Origin: Limanda limanda
Lineage: Eukaryota > Chordata > Actinopteri > Pleuronectiformes > Pleuronectidae
NCBI RefSeq assembly: GCF_963576545.1
Contig: NC_083636.1
Span: 7,753,856-7,817,855 of the forward strand
Direction: 5' to 3'
DNA length: 64,000 nt
A program made the translations under genes and the position numbers. Below are positions 10,336-22,627 of this stretch, piece after piece. Under the pieces are notes generated by a model, which made no database searches, was not told where the DNA came from, and worked only from the letters and a program-made list of their open reading frames with translations. Position 1 is the stretch's first letter. Each line of letters opens with the position of its first letter.

Positions 10336-13300
10336 TGTTCCTGCGATGCTTTATGTCGAGCTGAGTTACAGAGAACATGTAATGTTTGAAAAGATATATA
10401 TGTGAACAGCAATAAAACTAATTCAGTTTCATCTTATGAAAAAAGTTTTCTAACTTCACTCTGCACCAGAGACTGTTTATTGAAAGCTCTGCCACCAGCA
10501 GACAATTAATAAAGAGTGACAGTTTATTGAAGAACTATTTAAGGAGGAATCACTGGTGATTCTGAAGTAGCTCCAGAGCATTAACACAGGACAAGAGAAA
10601 AGGCAATTCCAAACAGGCAGGTTTACACTAGTTAGTCTAAATTTAAGTTTAATACATGTATCAATAGGTTTGGGGACTTTTCTCTCAATACTGAACTAGT
10701 GCTATTATAAATGCATATCCTATAATTCAAAATTCATTCAAGTCCTTCTGGTACGTAACCCACAAAGAGGGTCCTGGAGAATTGACCAGGATTATTACTG
10801 CTGTTGATTTTGAACTTCCTCAGAATTGGTTTGTTCAGCGAAACAAATAAATGCTCGACAGTTTCCAAAAGCAATGATCAGTGACGGTGACTCAGCTTCT
10901 CCACTGTTGAGGCGTTTCTCCTGCATTCGAGACTGAACAGTTTCGGAAAGCATCCATCATACTGAATGTCAACTTAAGGTGACTCTTAAAGAACCGATTC
11001 ATATTTATTTTTACACTTCACTGCATATTGTTATAAGATCTACAGTAAGCGTCTGGTCTCAGTTTCCTTCCAGTAAAGGGAAATTGAGCAATGTGGTCAG
11101 CTCTGCTCTTCACCACGCCGCTGTGCAACACTCCAGTGTAAACAGTGAGGCCAACCAATTGCATCGCTCGGCTCATCACGCTGCCACACTGCTGTTTTTC
11201 TCCCAACCCGTGCTATAATCAAGGTTGCAGAGGCCGAATCGATCCGGCCGTCCCGTTCTGCTGTAAAACCATTTATTAAAACATCAAATACTCCACCCTG
11301 GTGGATGTGTGCCCAGTGATTACCTCTGCAAATCAATTAAGCCACCGAGTAATTGATTGGATACAAGTCCACGGCTCCGGGATCTTGTGTTTTAGGAGCG
11401 AGTGAAGGTCAGCGCATTGTACCGGCTTTTCCTTCGGATTCCTCTCTTTCTATTGAAGGAAGTGGAGTTAACATGAAGGGCTGGATCAATAGAGAAGGGA
11501 TTGGATTTACCGTGTGTTTTTGGGGCTCTCTCCGCGGGGAAAGAAATGGATTGTGTCGCTGCGATAAGTAATCACACTTTCACTCGAACAGAGCAATAGG
11601 ATTAAGATCCGTGTTAGGTTTCTGACTCTAAGAAAAAAGTGAAATATTTACACACAAGATGGATGCGGCGTGATAAAGAAACAATTTCAGATGAAGAAAA
11701 TCCTTTCACAAATCTTCCAGCTGCTGGAAAAGATTTTTAATGCAACATCTGGCAAATATTATTTCCTCTGGCTGTAGCACTAAGCTGATGCAGGGGTATT
11801 GTAATGAAATGGTTGCATAAAGTGGAATCCAGCCTGATGAGCTTAAGTAATTCATGCTTTATCTCACCAACACTGCTGGGAGTTTGTGGTCAGTGGACTC
11901 GCTCAAGCTGGGAGCAAATTAAGGCAGAAAGTCGATGTGAATCCTTCCTTCTTTGAGACGTAAATAAAAGCACAAGGGATTCCAGACAACCTGTTTTGTT
12001 TTTTTACAACAGCTGAATTCCCTGCAGCATGGAGATGTGAGCGTCAGTGCAATTATAGCAAATTCATCCACACAGCACCGTCATGCTTTCCATTAAAAAC
12101 AGGTAGCGTTCAGAGCTCCATGGCTTGATCGTGTGAACCCAGCTCCGCATTAGTCGCCGAATCCTCTGAGGCCTTTGCCATTACACCAGAAGAGGCAGGT
12201 TTTCCAAGAAGGCAATTATTCATTAAATTAGTGTGGAAACGAGGTTCTGCTGGTTGTGTACTGATGAATTACGGTGGCCAGTAATTTGCACGGTAATTAA
12301 AGATTTGAGCTCCTCACCGCGCCGCGAGCATAAATCACATTTGCGAAGATGTCGGCCGGAATCTGTGAAGCACTCGACCTCGTTCCTGCCAAATTGTCTG
12401 AGTCTGAACTGGGTTTGAAGGAAAAACCTTTATCGCACAGACTTTAATGGAAGCCAACAAGGTTTACAGCAGTAAAGTATTCTACCGGCGGGACGATTAA
12501 TGAAGAAGTCATTACTGACAGTCACAGTGTCATGTCACTTGGGACAGGTACTGAAGACCAGTGTAAAATCGGAGGGTCCCGATTGGATAGAATAAGCTCC
12601 TGGGTGGGCTCTACTGCCTTAACCTTGTTCATTCATGTATTCATCAGGCATTTTCAGAGGTCACAGAGGTAACAAACTAATGACACAATACGACTGATCA
12701 CAAAAGTTTGACTTTTCTGAGCAAAGTGGCTTTTAAGTAGTTTAAGACACAGAATTCGTAGGTCAGTAATGATGAGGGATAGTCAAAATTAGATCTTTAA
12801 TTGTTTGTTGTTGCTAATGCTCATAAAATAAGTGATATTACTAACCATCATAACATAAATTGTAATAGCTGGTAAATATTTACTCTTACATAGTTTTCAT
12901 TTAGTTTATTGTATCTATTTTTATATCTAGAGTAATGTAGAAACGGTATTTCATTATTGGCAAGCATAAAGAGGCAACCAAAACCATTTCAATAGCTTTA
13001 TTTAGACTTGGACTAATTAATGGTTACCTGAAGCTGTCATCCCTCACTGTTTAGAAAGAAAGAAAGAACATCCAATTGGCTGACAGGCCTGTGGCAGTGT
13101 TCATCCTCTATGAAGAGTTACAAGAAGCACCAGTAAACAGACGGGAGGCAGGTTCACTGCAGGTCTCAGCCTCAAAGTCGACTAGAATTCCACTAATTGT
13201 CAGACAAACACTAATTAGGCTAAACCGTTACCTACAGTTAGTGCTCCTTTTTAATCTGCAGTTTGATGAGCACGAGATGGTTCTATGGAAACACAGGAGA

Positions 13301-16300
13301 GCAGGGTAATAACGGGATTGCAACATTTAAATATGAAGCTTGTTTAATCATACATTCGATACCTGCAAAGATTATGGTGGAGTAATACTGATGAGTAGTC
13401 ATAATTACCTCCTCATCAATCAATATCTGATCATCATTATAGGCAAAATGTGATTATTAGATTGTTGGTACTAGCATTACAAACATTCACATTCAAAAAC
13501 ATCCTTCTCAGTCATCTTAAACACACCTACATTCACCACAGGATATTATTATTATTAAGATTATTGCTTCAGAGGCAGCGACACACAACCTCACATCTCA
13601 TGGGGAAGCAGATGTAAACAAAATGGAGAGGGGCGTGGAGCAACAACTGGCTCTTTTGTTAATAAACAAAAGCAGGGCATGGATGGAAAACAGTTCTTCC
13701 TGTGAGATTTTAACTGTCATTAACAATACCTGTCAGCAGTAGCACACTAGCTAACACTTATCGTTACCGTTGCTTGGCAGCACCGTCAGCTGCTCCGGTC
13801 TCTCGGTCTCTCTTACTGGCTGTTGTGGTTCCACTCGGAAAGTAATGGCATAATTATCCCGATTTTAAATCCTAAATATCAAACATGTTTGCTTATTATC
13901 GGGGCGGCCTAGATGAGGTTTAAGAATGGTTCTGTTACCTGCAATCTAAGATAATCAGGGCCAAACATCGATACAAGACTATAGCCTGAACCATCTACAG
14001 ACCTTTTAGATTTTTAATCTCTCTCCCCATGAAGGCTTTTCTCATAACATGTGTCTCATAGACAAAGGAGCTCCACATGGACCTGTCCTTGTTTTACATA
14101 ATGTCAAACATAACTAGTCGATTCAACAGTGACTTTACTTTAAACCGTGCTTTAAGCAGATTTCATCTTGTGATCAGAGTGTGAAGTATTTGTGCATTTT
14201 CACAATGTCAGTGATGCAGCATAGACATATCACAGCTAAACCTGACTTTTTCTATTTTTTATTCCAAGCCAATAATTCTGATGAAAACAATTATTGTGAG
14301 GAACTGTGTGGATGCTCTCGCTGCCTCTAGAGAACTGCATTGTCAGAATAGTGATGTATTCTCTGCTTGATCTAAGATGAGGTGCACGTAGAGAAGAGGA
14401 TCCTGGCCCTCATGAGAGCAGAAACACAGAAGTCCTGGTGAAATGATGTCCGGTGCTCACTGACAACACGCTGAGCCCCGGAGAGGCAACACGTGAGGCT
14501 CCATGAGCTCAGTCCCACTTTCCTTGCTTAATGAACCTATATCCTGTGAGATTAGCACCAACTTTTTTTGAATTTTCCCTTCCACTGAAGTTAATTTCCA
14601 CATTCTCCGTCAAACAACATTTTCAGCCATCGTCATTGTGTAATTAAAAGGAGGTGTGCAGCACAAGCACACTCACACGCTGGCTGGATGAAGGAGCTCC
14701 TCCGCCGGGACTTCATTCGGTTTGAGAGACTTCGCGTGGGTGTCAGAGCGGAGATGCACTTGCCAGAGAAATGTACAGTACTCCACCAACACACCGAGTG
14801 CCCCGAGGGAGTTGACGGCAAAGAATTCCTCCAGGATTTTCTCTTTCAGTCTCTTGTTCTCTCGCCTCCCCCCTCCCCTCCCCTCTTCTCATTTGGTTGC
14901 GGTAATTCATCGTGGAATATCAAAACCATTCAAAGCTGCACCACAGAGAGGATGAAGGCTTTGGAGCCAGTGTATAATTGGTTTCCGTGAGGTGCCACCA
15001 TCCCTATTAAACCTTCTTGACTCCCTGTCCCTAGCAGTAGCAGCGAGACAAGAAAAACCCCAGCTGACATGGAAGAGTTTGAAGACAAAGTCTTGTCGTC
15101 TTCAGAATATTCACGCAATCACGAGCATTTGATTTTCTCCGCCTTTCTTCTGTTTTAGGAGCGTGCGTTCACATAATGTCCCTTGTGAACACACACCCAA
15201 GGAGGATCTGAGTCACTAATGCCCCAAAAGCAGAAAATCCAGCGTGGCATGTCATGTCAAAAGTTTTGAAATAGCGATAAAAGCAAGAGATAATTATTTG
15301 TTTGATCTAAATATTTCAAATAATAAACTTTAATTAGAAAGTTAGTTCTCTTTGAACATCTGGATTATAGCGACCCTCTTCTCAAGAAATAGGTCAGTAG
15401 TTCTCTCCTATTATTCCGTAACCATAGCCAAGTGGTTATTATCGTAATGTGTAATGTAAAGTTCCTTTTCACTGAAACTAAATGAGCAGTAATTATGATT
15501 AAACCCAATTTACAGTAGCGGAAAATCTGAAAAATAGGTGTCTTATAGGTTTCATTCTGTCATCTTTATATATTCAAATTATTCAAACTGTAGCAGCAGG
15601 TTTACCAAATATTCATTACCTCCACCAAGGAAGGTTTGATTTAATCGTCAGCTGAACGTGTATCCAACTAAACATAGTGGAAGGATGGGATATGCATTGC
15701 TCAAGAAAGAACTCCATTTTTGGTGCAGATCCAGACAAACGGGTGGATGCCGATTTATTTTTTTCATTTTCTTTTATAGCGATACGGTGTGTTTTGACAT
15801 TTTCAGCAATTTGTCAGGCATATTTGAAGAACTGATATCTATTAGGGTGTGCAGTTTGGTGCAGCTTGATTGAACTTAATGGGACTGTTGGACCTTGGTG
15901 GAGGTGCACGCTCTGCTGAGTGCCATTCTAGCTTTGTTCTTTTGTCAGGTGGCCTCTAGTATATAGGGCAAGTGTTGAGGTGGATGGATAGGGTGAAAAA
16001 CACCAGACTCTCACACAGGAGACTGTGATCGCGCCACAACCTCAATTATTGTTGTTACACTTAACTGCTTTAATGGTGATTTAGCAGGGGAGATTTCTTC
16101 TTACGATGTTAAGTCCTGTACTCATTAGAAGGCCAAAGATGTTTTAGTTCATGTCACTGCAGAGAAATAAATTTAGAATTCAAGTTGAAGCTTGTGACTT
16201 GGAAGAAATCCAGTGTTGGACTGAGGTTTCAAACAGCATCTATTAGCTGGCAGTACAATGATGGGGCTGATGCAGCAAGTGTAATGAAGTTAAAAAACGC

Positions 16301-19300
16301 ATTCTGCCTTATTTGTTAGTTGTTTTTTTTAACCTGCTGCTCACATTAAACAAAAATTTTAGCTGAAAGCTGCCTTAGTTTTGATTGAAGCAAACATTTG
16401 CCTATTTCCATGTATCCAGAAGACATGTAGTAACATAAGCATTTAATTGGATTTGTGTTTCTTTACACTTCAAAAACATAAATCCAATATTTAATCTCCC
16501 TTCAGCTCTTTTCAGTCTCCACCAACGCCTGAGAAAAAGAATCAGACTTCAACACTTAACTGCCACTTCTACTCTGTACATGTGTCCTCCTGCCGTTTGG
16601 TACAGGGCAAGTAGCATACAGTCAGATTTCAGAGTTCACAGCAAACAGCTGCTGAAACGAGACTGATGACAGCGAACAGACGGATCCAAACAGTTAGTTT
16701 TACCAGCTGTAAAAAGCCCCAAGCTGACAAGTGCTAAAACACCCCAGAGAACTCCAGAGTCAGGAGGTGATTCTTTGTGGTTTTGCTACTAACAGCAAAG
16801 TTTTTAGGGTTTAGCTCCGGAGGATGACCCCAGAATTGCATCCGGACTTTCTCTGCAGTTTCCCTTTCAAATGGGAACAACACAACAAGAGATTCTCGAC
16901 TTAGACATCCTCACAATAGCAAAGAAATCTCTGCTGCGTTCGATGTTATGTGTCAGTTCTGCTGCGGAGATCATGTTATTCTGTTTACATTGTCTACACC
17001 GATGGTTTCCCCTATCACCAAAAGCTCTCTTGACATCTTTGTCTGTGTCTTCTACGTGTAAGGCACCACTATTTCATCCTGATATATTAGTTTGGGCGCA
17101 TGTTGGAAACGTCATCAACACATGTACTCACTCGTTGTGATTCCTGCGGAGGATCTTAAGGGAGAAATTGCTCTTGTATATCAACACTTACTGCAAAAAG
17201 ACCCATAAGAAACACAGTAATTAATTCACCAAATCCCAAGCCCCGCCACGGTCACAAAAGCAGCATTCAAAGTTTCAGACGAATAATGACAACATCATAA
17301 GCTGCTTTGAATATTTGTTTAATATTGTATGTTGACGTCTGCCTTTTACTTTAATCTCAATGAAGACAGCGTTAGAGCTGAAAGCTTCTTGAGCCTCGGT
17401 GACTGCAGAGCGCCAGAGGCTCCGAGCACCATCTGTGACTTTGGCTAGACGGTTCCTGCTGCCTGGCCCAATCACACAGATCACACACACGGCACCGCTG
17501 CACCGACACATTCGCGGTCGAGATCCGACCGTCATCTGCAGCCAACAGCGGGCTCGGCTCCTTCCTCCCTGCAAAGCGCTGAGGAGGGGAAGGCTCAGCG
17601 AGCTTCCTGCTTTTTACTCAGGGGCATCTGCTTCTTCCCACAGTATCATCCAGATTCAACCTTCAAGCTATTAAAATAATGTGTGTGGTTTTTTTCCTTG
17701 TGGAAGTTTTAGTGCCCCACTAGATCTGCACCCAGTCTGAACTGGTGATTACTGGTAACACCTTGTAGTAGTTGGACAAAATGGTCATGAGTAATATCAT
17801 TGTCCATGTTTGGGACACAATTCATGAATAAATAACAAGAAGCTCCTGATTATCTTCTAATCAATAGTTAATGATTAATCGGCTTCTTGATATGATAATG
17901 AGCCTGTTAATGATTATTCTCTACGTTTGTGAATCTGCATATTGACCCGTTCTTGAGAACCATTTCTGATCTAATTTTCTGAATTAGATAAGAAATGACA
18001 CATAACCCTAAACTAATCATTGCTTTATGAAATGGCTCTTATTACCACAAATATGGAAATATATGTTAGAATTTTGGGCTAAGTTACTTGAAGCCTAAAC
18101 TCCCTCATCTATCAGTCAAGGTCACCAATCTTGGGTTTCCTCCTCAAAAAGTTTTTTTGCTGCAGTTTAGAAGTGATATGGACTTGTGATATGGTTTTAG
18201 TTCAAGTCCAAAACATTAAGCAGAGTAGGGTTATTTTTTGAGGTCATGGTTCAATATATCTTTGGAACAGCAAAAACAACAAATACAAAATGGTACAATT
18301 ACGAAAGCAAATCAAATATCTGATCACATCCAAGATTTTCTTCAAAACCCATCACTAATCCACACCTATGAATACCTGACCCTGTTGAGCTGGGTTTGGA
18401 TATGAAGGTTTGGCTCAGGTTCTGTTATGGTGGCTGGACTTTCTACCTTTTTTTACTCTGCATGTGCAGAAGTCAGCGAAAACATTGGGCTTAGCTTTGG
18501 GTTCGGATACAAAATACAGAATGCCTGCCAGGCTCAGTGAGTTTTCTCTCAGGCTCGGTCGGGTTCGGACCAAAATTGCGGCCTGAGCAGTAATCTATTT
18601 GATATTGGTTTGGCTGAGACGGAACTGTTAGTCGGAGGCTGCTTTATTGCCATGGGGAGCTGTGTTTGAACTGCACTCGCGGAATCACAGACATTCAAAC
18701 TGAGTTCCGCACATGCAGTGGCTGCATTTGCTCGGTACAAATATGTGCCAAGCCAAAACGCCCCTACTGAAATTTTGTGGTACAAATAATATCCTCTTGG
18801 CTGGAGAATTGTTTGAACTTTCACAGGGTGGGTCTTTTCAGTCTTGGGTAGCACATACCCTGGCAACCTGGGCTTCGGTGAAATAGAGATAGTAAAACCA
18901 AGGGGGGGCTGGGTTTGCTTTCCTGCCTTCAGCTGGGCCCTTCTGTGTTTGTTGGTATTTGTGAGGATGAGGGGTTATCCTGTCATTTGGCCGATGCTTC
19001 CAGGTGCTTACACATGCAGCGCCCTCAATGAGCGAGCCTGCATGCCGCAGCAATGAGCAGAGTTCATGTATCGCAGTCGCAGCCTGGTGTCCACTTGAGC
19101 ACTGCTGCTCGCCAAGGTTTCTCTGAGCAAAACACACAGGCTCCCTGCCGGACAGAGGGATCAGTGCTGCCGCGCTGTGCTTCTAATAAATCCTGAGGCC
19201 GCACACACTCATGAATAGACATAGCGGACAAAGGGTTAGTAAGAGGGGGTCAGGATTTACTGTCATTCCCCCATATGTTGATTAGAGCAGCAGGGGACAT

Positions 19301-19599
19301 ATTCATTAGCAACCCTGTTATCTAACTCCCCGAGCAGGAATAATGAGGCGCTGCTGTGTTACACAGTGTAACTAATAGCAAACATGCTCTCACTGGAGTA
19401 AATATTCATGATGACATCAGTGCAGCTCTTCAGAAAATCTGTGTCTAATTCATGAAAATTACATGGGACCATGTTCGCTGGATTCAATAACACGACTGGA
19501 CTGGGTTTCAAACTCAAACATGAACGAAGTGAAATGCAGAGTTTGATTTAATCAGTCCACACAGTAGTGCCAACTATGTGACACTGAGGAAAACACGTC
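10336..19599. other. non-coding DNA with possible conserved elements
   Basis: No gene is recognised. Stretches at about 11200-11360 and 12180-12320 are low in simple sequence and rich in ATTA/TAAT homeobox-type cores, as vertebrate conserved non-coding elements tend to be. An AGAAAGAAAG microrepeat lies near 13055-13068. Segments near 14690-14840 and 17400-17640 are GC-richer, but their ORFs are unrecognised. Confidence 0.45.
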
Positions 19600-19770
19600 C
19601 GAATCATACGCAGTATATAATATTGACAACATGTCCGCCCCCCAATAGTGAAGCCTAAACATAGAGACTGCCCCTTGTGGCTGGCTACACTATCAGTCAT
19701 AAATCCCACCGTGTTATTGGATAGGACATGAGCCAAACTAAAATGTCAAAGTACGTGTCAAATCACATTG
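19600..19770 (+). mobile_element. dispersed fish repeat (TGGTGGCTGGCT family), copy 1
   Basis: The core CCCCTTGTGGCTGGCTACA, then GTCATAAATCCCACC, GGATAGGACATGAGCC and AAACTAAAATGTCAAAGTAC, aligns with copies at 26510-26690 (plus) and 43573-43975 (minus). The family is a common percomorph interspersed repeat by recollection. Internal comparison of the three copies is the direct evidence. Confidence 0.75.
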
Positions 19771-22179
19771 GAAGTTGTTCTGGCTCTAAATGGAATAAAT
19801 GGCAATGATGGCAGTGTTCATATTCTGGATATTTGGATTGGAGATGGAGAAGTGTATGTTTTTACAGTCACTTGGCAATTAAGCTAACCTTGTGGCTATC
19901 AGACTCAAGTCTTTAAATGTCTACTCCGTGTCAAACTGTGATGAGTCTTTCACTTTTTCCAGTCCATCAATACTTTGTATACAAATTATAATGGGCCAAT
20001 GGTCAAAATCACAGATCACAGCAGACCTTCTTTTTAATAGAAACAGGTCATGTCTCATCAGCTCTGGTGGCTAAACTGCAATTCATCAGGTTGTAGGAGA
20101 TAGCTAGCCATAAACCAAATATATGGTTTGAGGTTTGAGTTGAGGTTTAAAAAAACTTTGATTGTCCATCAGATTGTTATCAGATGCTGGCTTGAACTGA
20201 TTCTCAATAGATGTCTGAATAGTTTTTCATCCATGTCTCAGTGAGGTCTCTCTCCTTCTGCCTCAATCGGTTCAATGGCTCAATCATCTCCTCCATCTTT
20301 TTCTCCCTTCTCTGCACTGCTGTAATTTCAGTAAAAGAAAAAAACGACATACAAAAAACCCCAGACTAGAGTGAAAAAAAGCTTTCACTACCTTCCTCTT
20401 ACAGTATAAACACACTGTAATTCCTTTGACTTAATCTTCATGACATCATCCCTGTTTTAAACTCCCAGTCAATCACACGGGTCAGCAGGTTGACAAACAC
20501 TACTTTGTCCCTTTTTAAAGGTCGATGAACCTCTGCTGCCGCAACCGTGGCAACAAGCTCTGTTACACTCCTGTGGCTCCAGCAGCGGCGGCAGCCTCCT
20601 CCCCCCCCCCTCGGCAGAAACCAGCCCTGTGTCCAAATAGAGTTGTAGAAACAAGAGAATCCCGGGCTTAAAGAACAAAGGAAGAGGCCGAGTTCAAGCG
20701 AGACGGAGAGAGTCGGCAGGATTAGAGCCGTCAATACCTGCATCTCTAGCACCCAGCGAGGCCTCCTTGTGGGATCAACCACAAAGTTGTAAGGGAAGCG
20801 GAGGAACTTTTCAAGTCCGCCGCCGCACTCGGCTGCCCTACCCGCTTCCCTCCCATCACGCAGCAGCAGGACGAGGTTTGAGAGAGGTTTAGGCGGCGTG
20901 ATTGGGCGGATTGGCGGGGTGTCGGAAGAACTTTCCCTGAACTCTCGTCGGCTTTGTGTCTCCTACTTTCATCTCGGGTCACTGTCAGTGGTGGGTTTAT
21001 CTTGTTAAGGCGGCCCTGAGATGAAACGGAAACTATCGCTGCCGAACACGAAGGGGCCAGGCTTCCGGTGCCGCTTTCTCTTCCTCAGATACCTCAGAGT
21101 AATGTTTTCGCTTTGTGCTAAATATAGGGCATTTAGTTGTGAGATGCTGTAACAACACTGTCTCTACGTGATTAATTAACTTGTGACTGGGAAATTCCAC
21201 AAAGCATGAAAATTTGTAAGGAATATAACAAATTGTACACAGAGGACTCCATCATAATTGAATGATAAAGGAAAAGACAAGCCACCACAGGGGAATGGAG
21301 GGAAACACTATTATGACTCTGTATCCTGGCAGATAGAGAAGCTAGCGGGAGAAAATATCTTTGCCGGGCCCTGATGAATCCAGAGGCATATACCTAGTCG
21401 ACATGTTTGGATCAGTCAGATAAAGAGACCGTCAGGAAACAAAGCTCCCGCCGAAGCTGACAAAAGACACATTCGTTCAGTTCTGATGTGGCACCAGGAA
21501 GCTGACAGTTATTGAAATGGTTTGCTTTGCATGAAAAGCCGGCGTTCTCTCATTCATGTTATTTGGTTACTCAGAATCTCCTGCGCCTTTGTTGCCGCGG
21601 GCCTGGTTTTACGATAGCAAATTCATCCCAGGCTGCCCGGACACTACACTGCGGAGGTGATGGTCGACACAATGGCAAAGCAAATGATTATCAGACTATC
21701 TCTATCTCGTGGCTGCCCCACTTCTCCATGCGGCACACAGGTAAGTCTGATGACACTGATGGCTCACTCAGATCATCAATGCCATCCTGTTTTTCAACTC
21801 TGTTGTAGTTGATGTAATGTTCAGCAGCATCTAATTTGTTCCTGCTTTCACCACATTTTTTTCAAACCAATTTTAGCTTCACAATGGAATGATAAATTTG
21901 TGTCAGCGGGCAGACAATGAAGAGACAGCTTTGAGGAAAAATGATTTCTACAGACATTATGCAGCGCCAGATGCCTTGGTGTTCATTGTGTCTGTGCCTC
22001 TTTAATTTGGCTGCTAAACCTCGCTGGAGCATAATGCAAAGCTGCTCACTTCTCTGAAAGCAAATCCTTGACACATTTTTTTTCTCTAAAAAAAAACGGT
22101 GCCGATATGAATCATTCTGGTGTAGAATCAACATCACTGGTGCCGGGTCTGCCTACTTTTTCTTTCACGTCAGTCGTGT
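19771..22179. other. non-coding DNA with a CpG-rich, CCAAT/GC-box segment
   Basis: About 20480-21070 is the most CpG-rich stretch of the first half. At 20900-20917 two ATTGG (inverted CCAAT) motifs are interleaved with GGGCGG and GGCGGGG. The overlapping ORFs (for example 20438-20782, minus) are not recognisable proteins. The remainder is AT-rich with no exon seen. Confidence 0.4.
20900..20920. promoter_or_regulatory. CCAAT / GC-box cluster
   Basis: ATTGGGCGGATTGGCGGGG contains two inverted CCAAT boxes (ATTGG at 20901 and 20910) interleaved with GGGCGG and GGCGGGG, in the most CpG-rich part of the surrounding 10 kb. This arrangement is typical of NF-Y/Sp1-type promoters. I see no coding exon next to it, so a promoter role is inference. 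Confidence 0.3.
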
Positions 22180-22192
22180 TCAATGGTGAGAG

Positions 22193-22627
22193 CTGAATAA
22201 CGAAAAATGAAAATTCCCTCATTATCTACTCACCACTTTACCAAAGGAGGGGTTTGAGTCCACAGAACACTTTTGGAGTTTCAGGTGTAAACAGTGTTGC
22301 AGCCAAATCCAATACAATTGAGGTAAATGCTGACCACTTCTTTGTATAACCTATAAAAACAACATAAAAAAATGATGAAATGCCTCCACACTGCTCCTGT
22401 GGTGTCAACCAAGTATCTGTAAGACCCAACATTCATATTTTTTTAGGTCATGTTTTAAGCCTGAATATCCTCTGTTATCCTCCTGGAGCTGAGTTCACAC
22501 CGCACACACTGTTTACCCCTGAAACTCCAAAATGGTTTTGTGGACTTAAACACTTCACCCACCCCTCCATCGGCATAGTGTTGAGTAGATAATGAGGGAA
22601 TTCAAATTTTTCTGTCAACTATCCCTA
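22193..22627. mobile_element. MITE with long inverted arms
   Basis: The left arm (about 22209-22298) and right arm (about 22504-22610) are inverted copies over roughly 90 bases. Both carry ATTCCCTCATTATCTACTCA, GGAGGGGT, AGTCCACA and TTTTGGAGTTTCAGG(T/G)GTAAA in the same order when read inward. The centre (22300-22500) is unique to the element. No coding capacity is present. The right end TTGACAGAAAAATTTG on the minus strand resembles termini of abundant fish MITEs. I could not fix the target duplication, because the left end has diverged. Confidence 0.85.

Noticed and set aside
20438..20782. 114-codon minus-strand ORF in the CpG-rich segment
   Set aside because: The sequence is low-complexity (poly-Gly from a C tract) and unrecognised. 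The length reflects GC-rich composition rather than coding selection.
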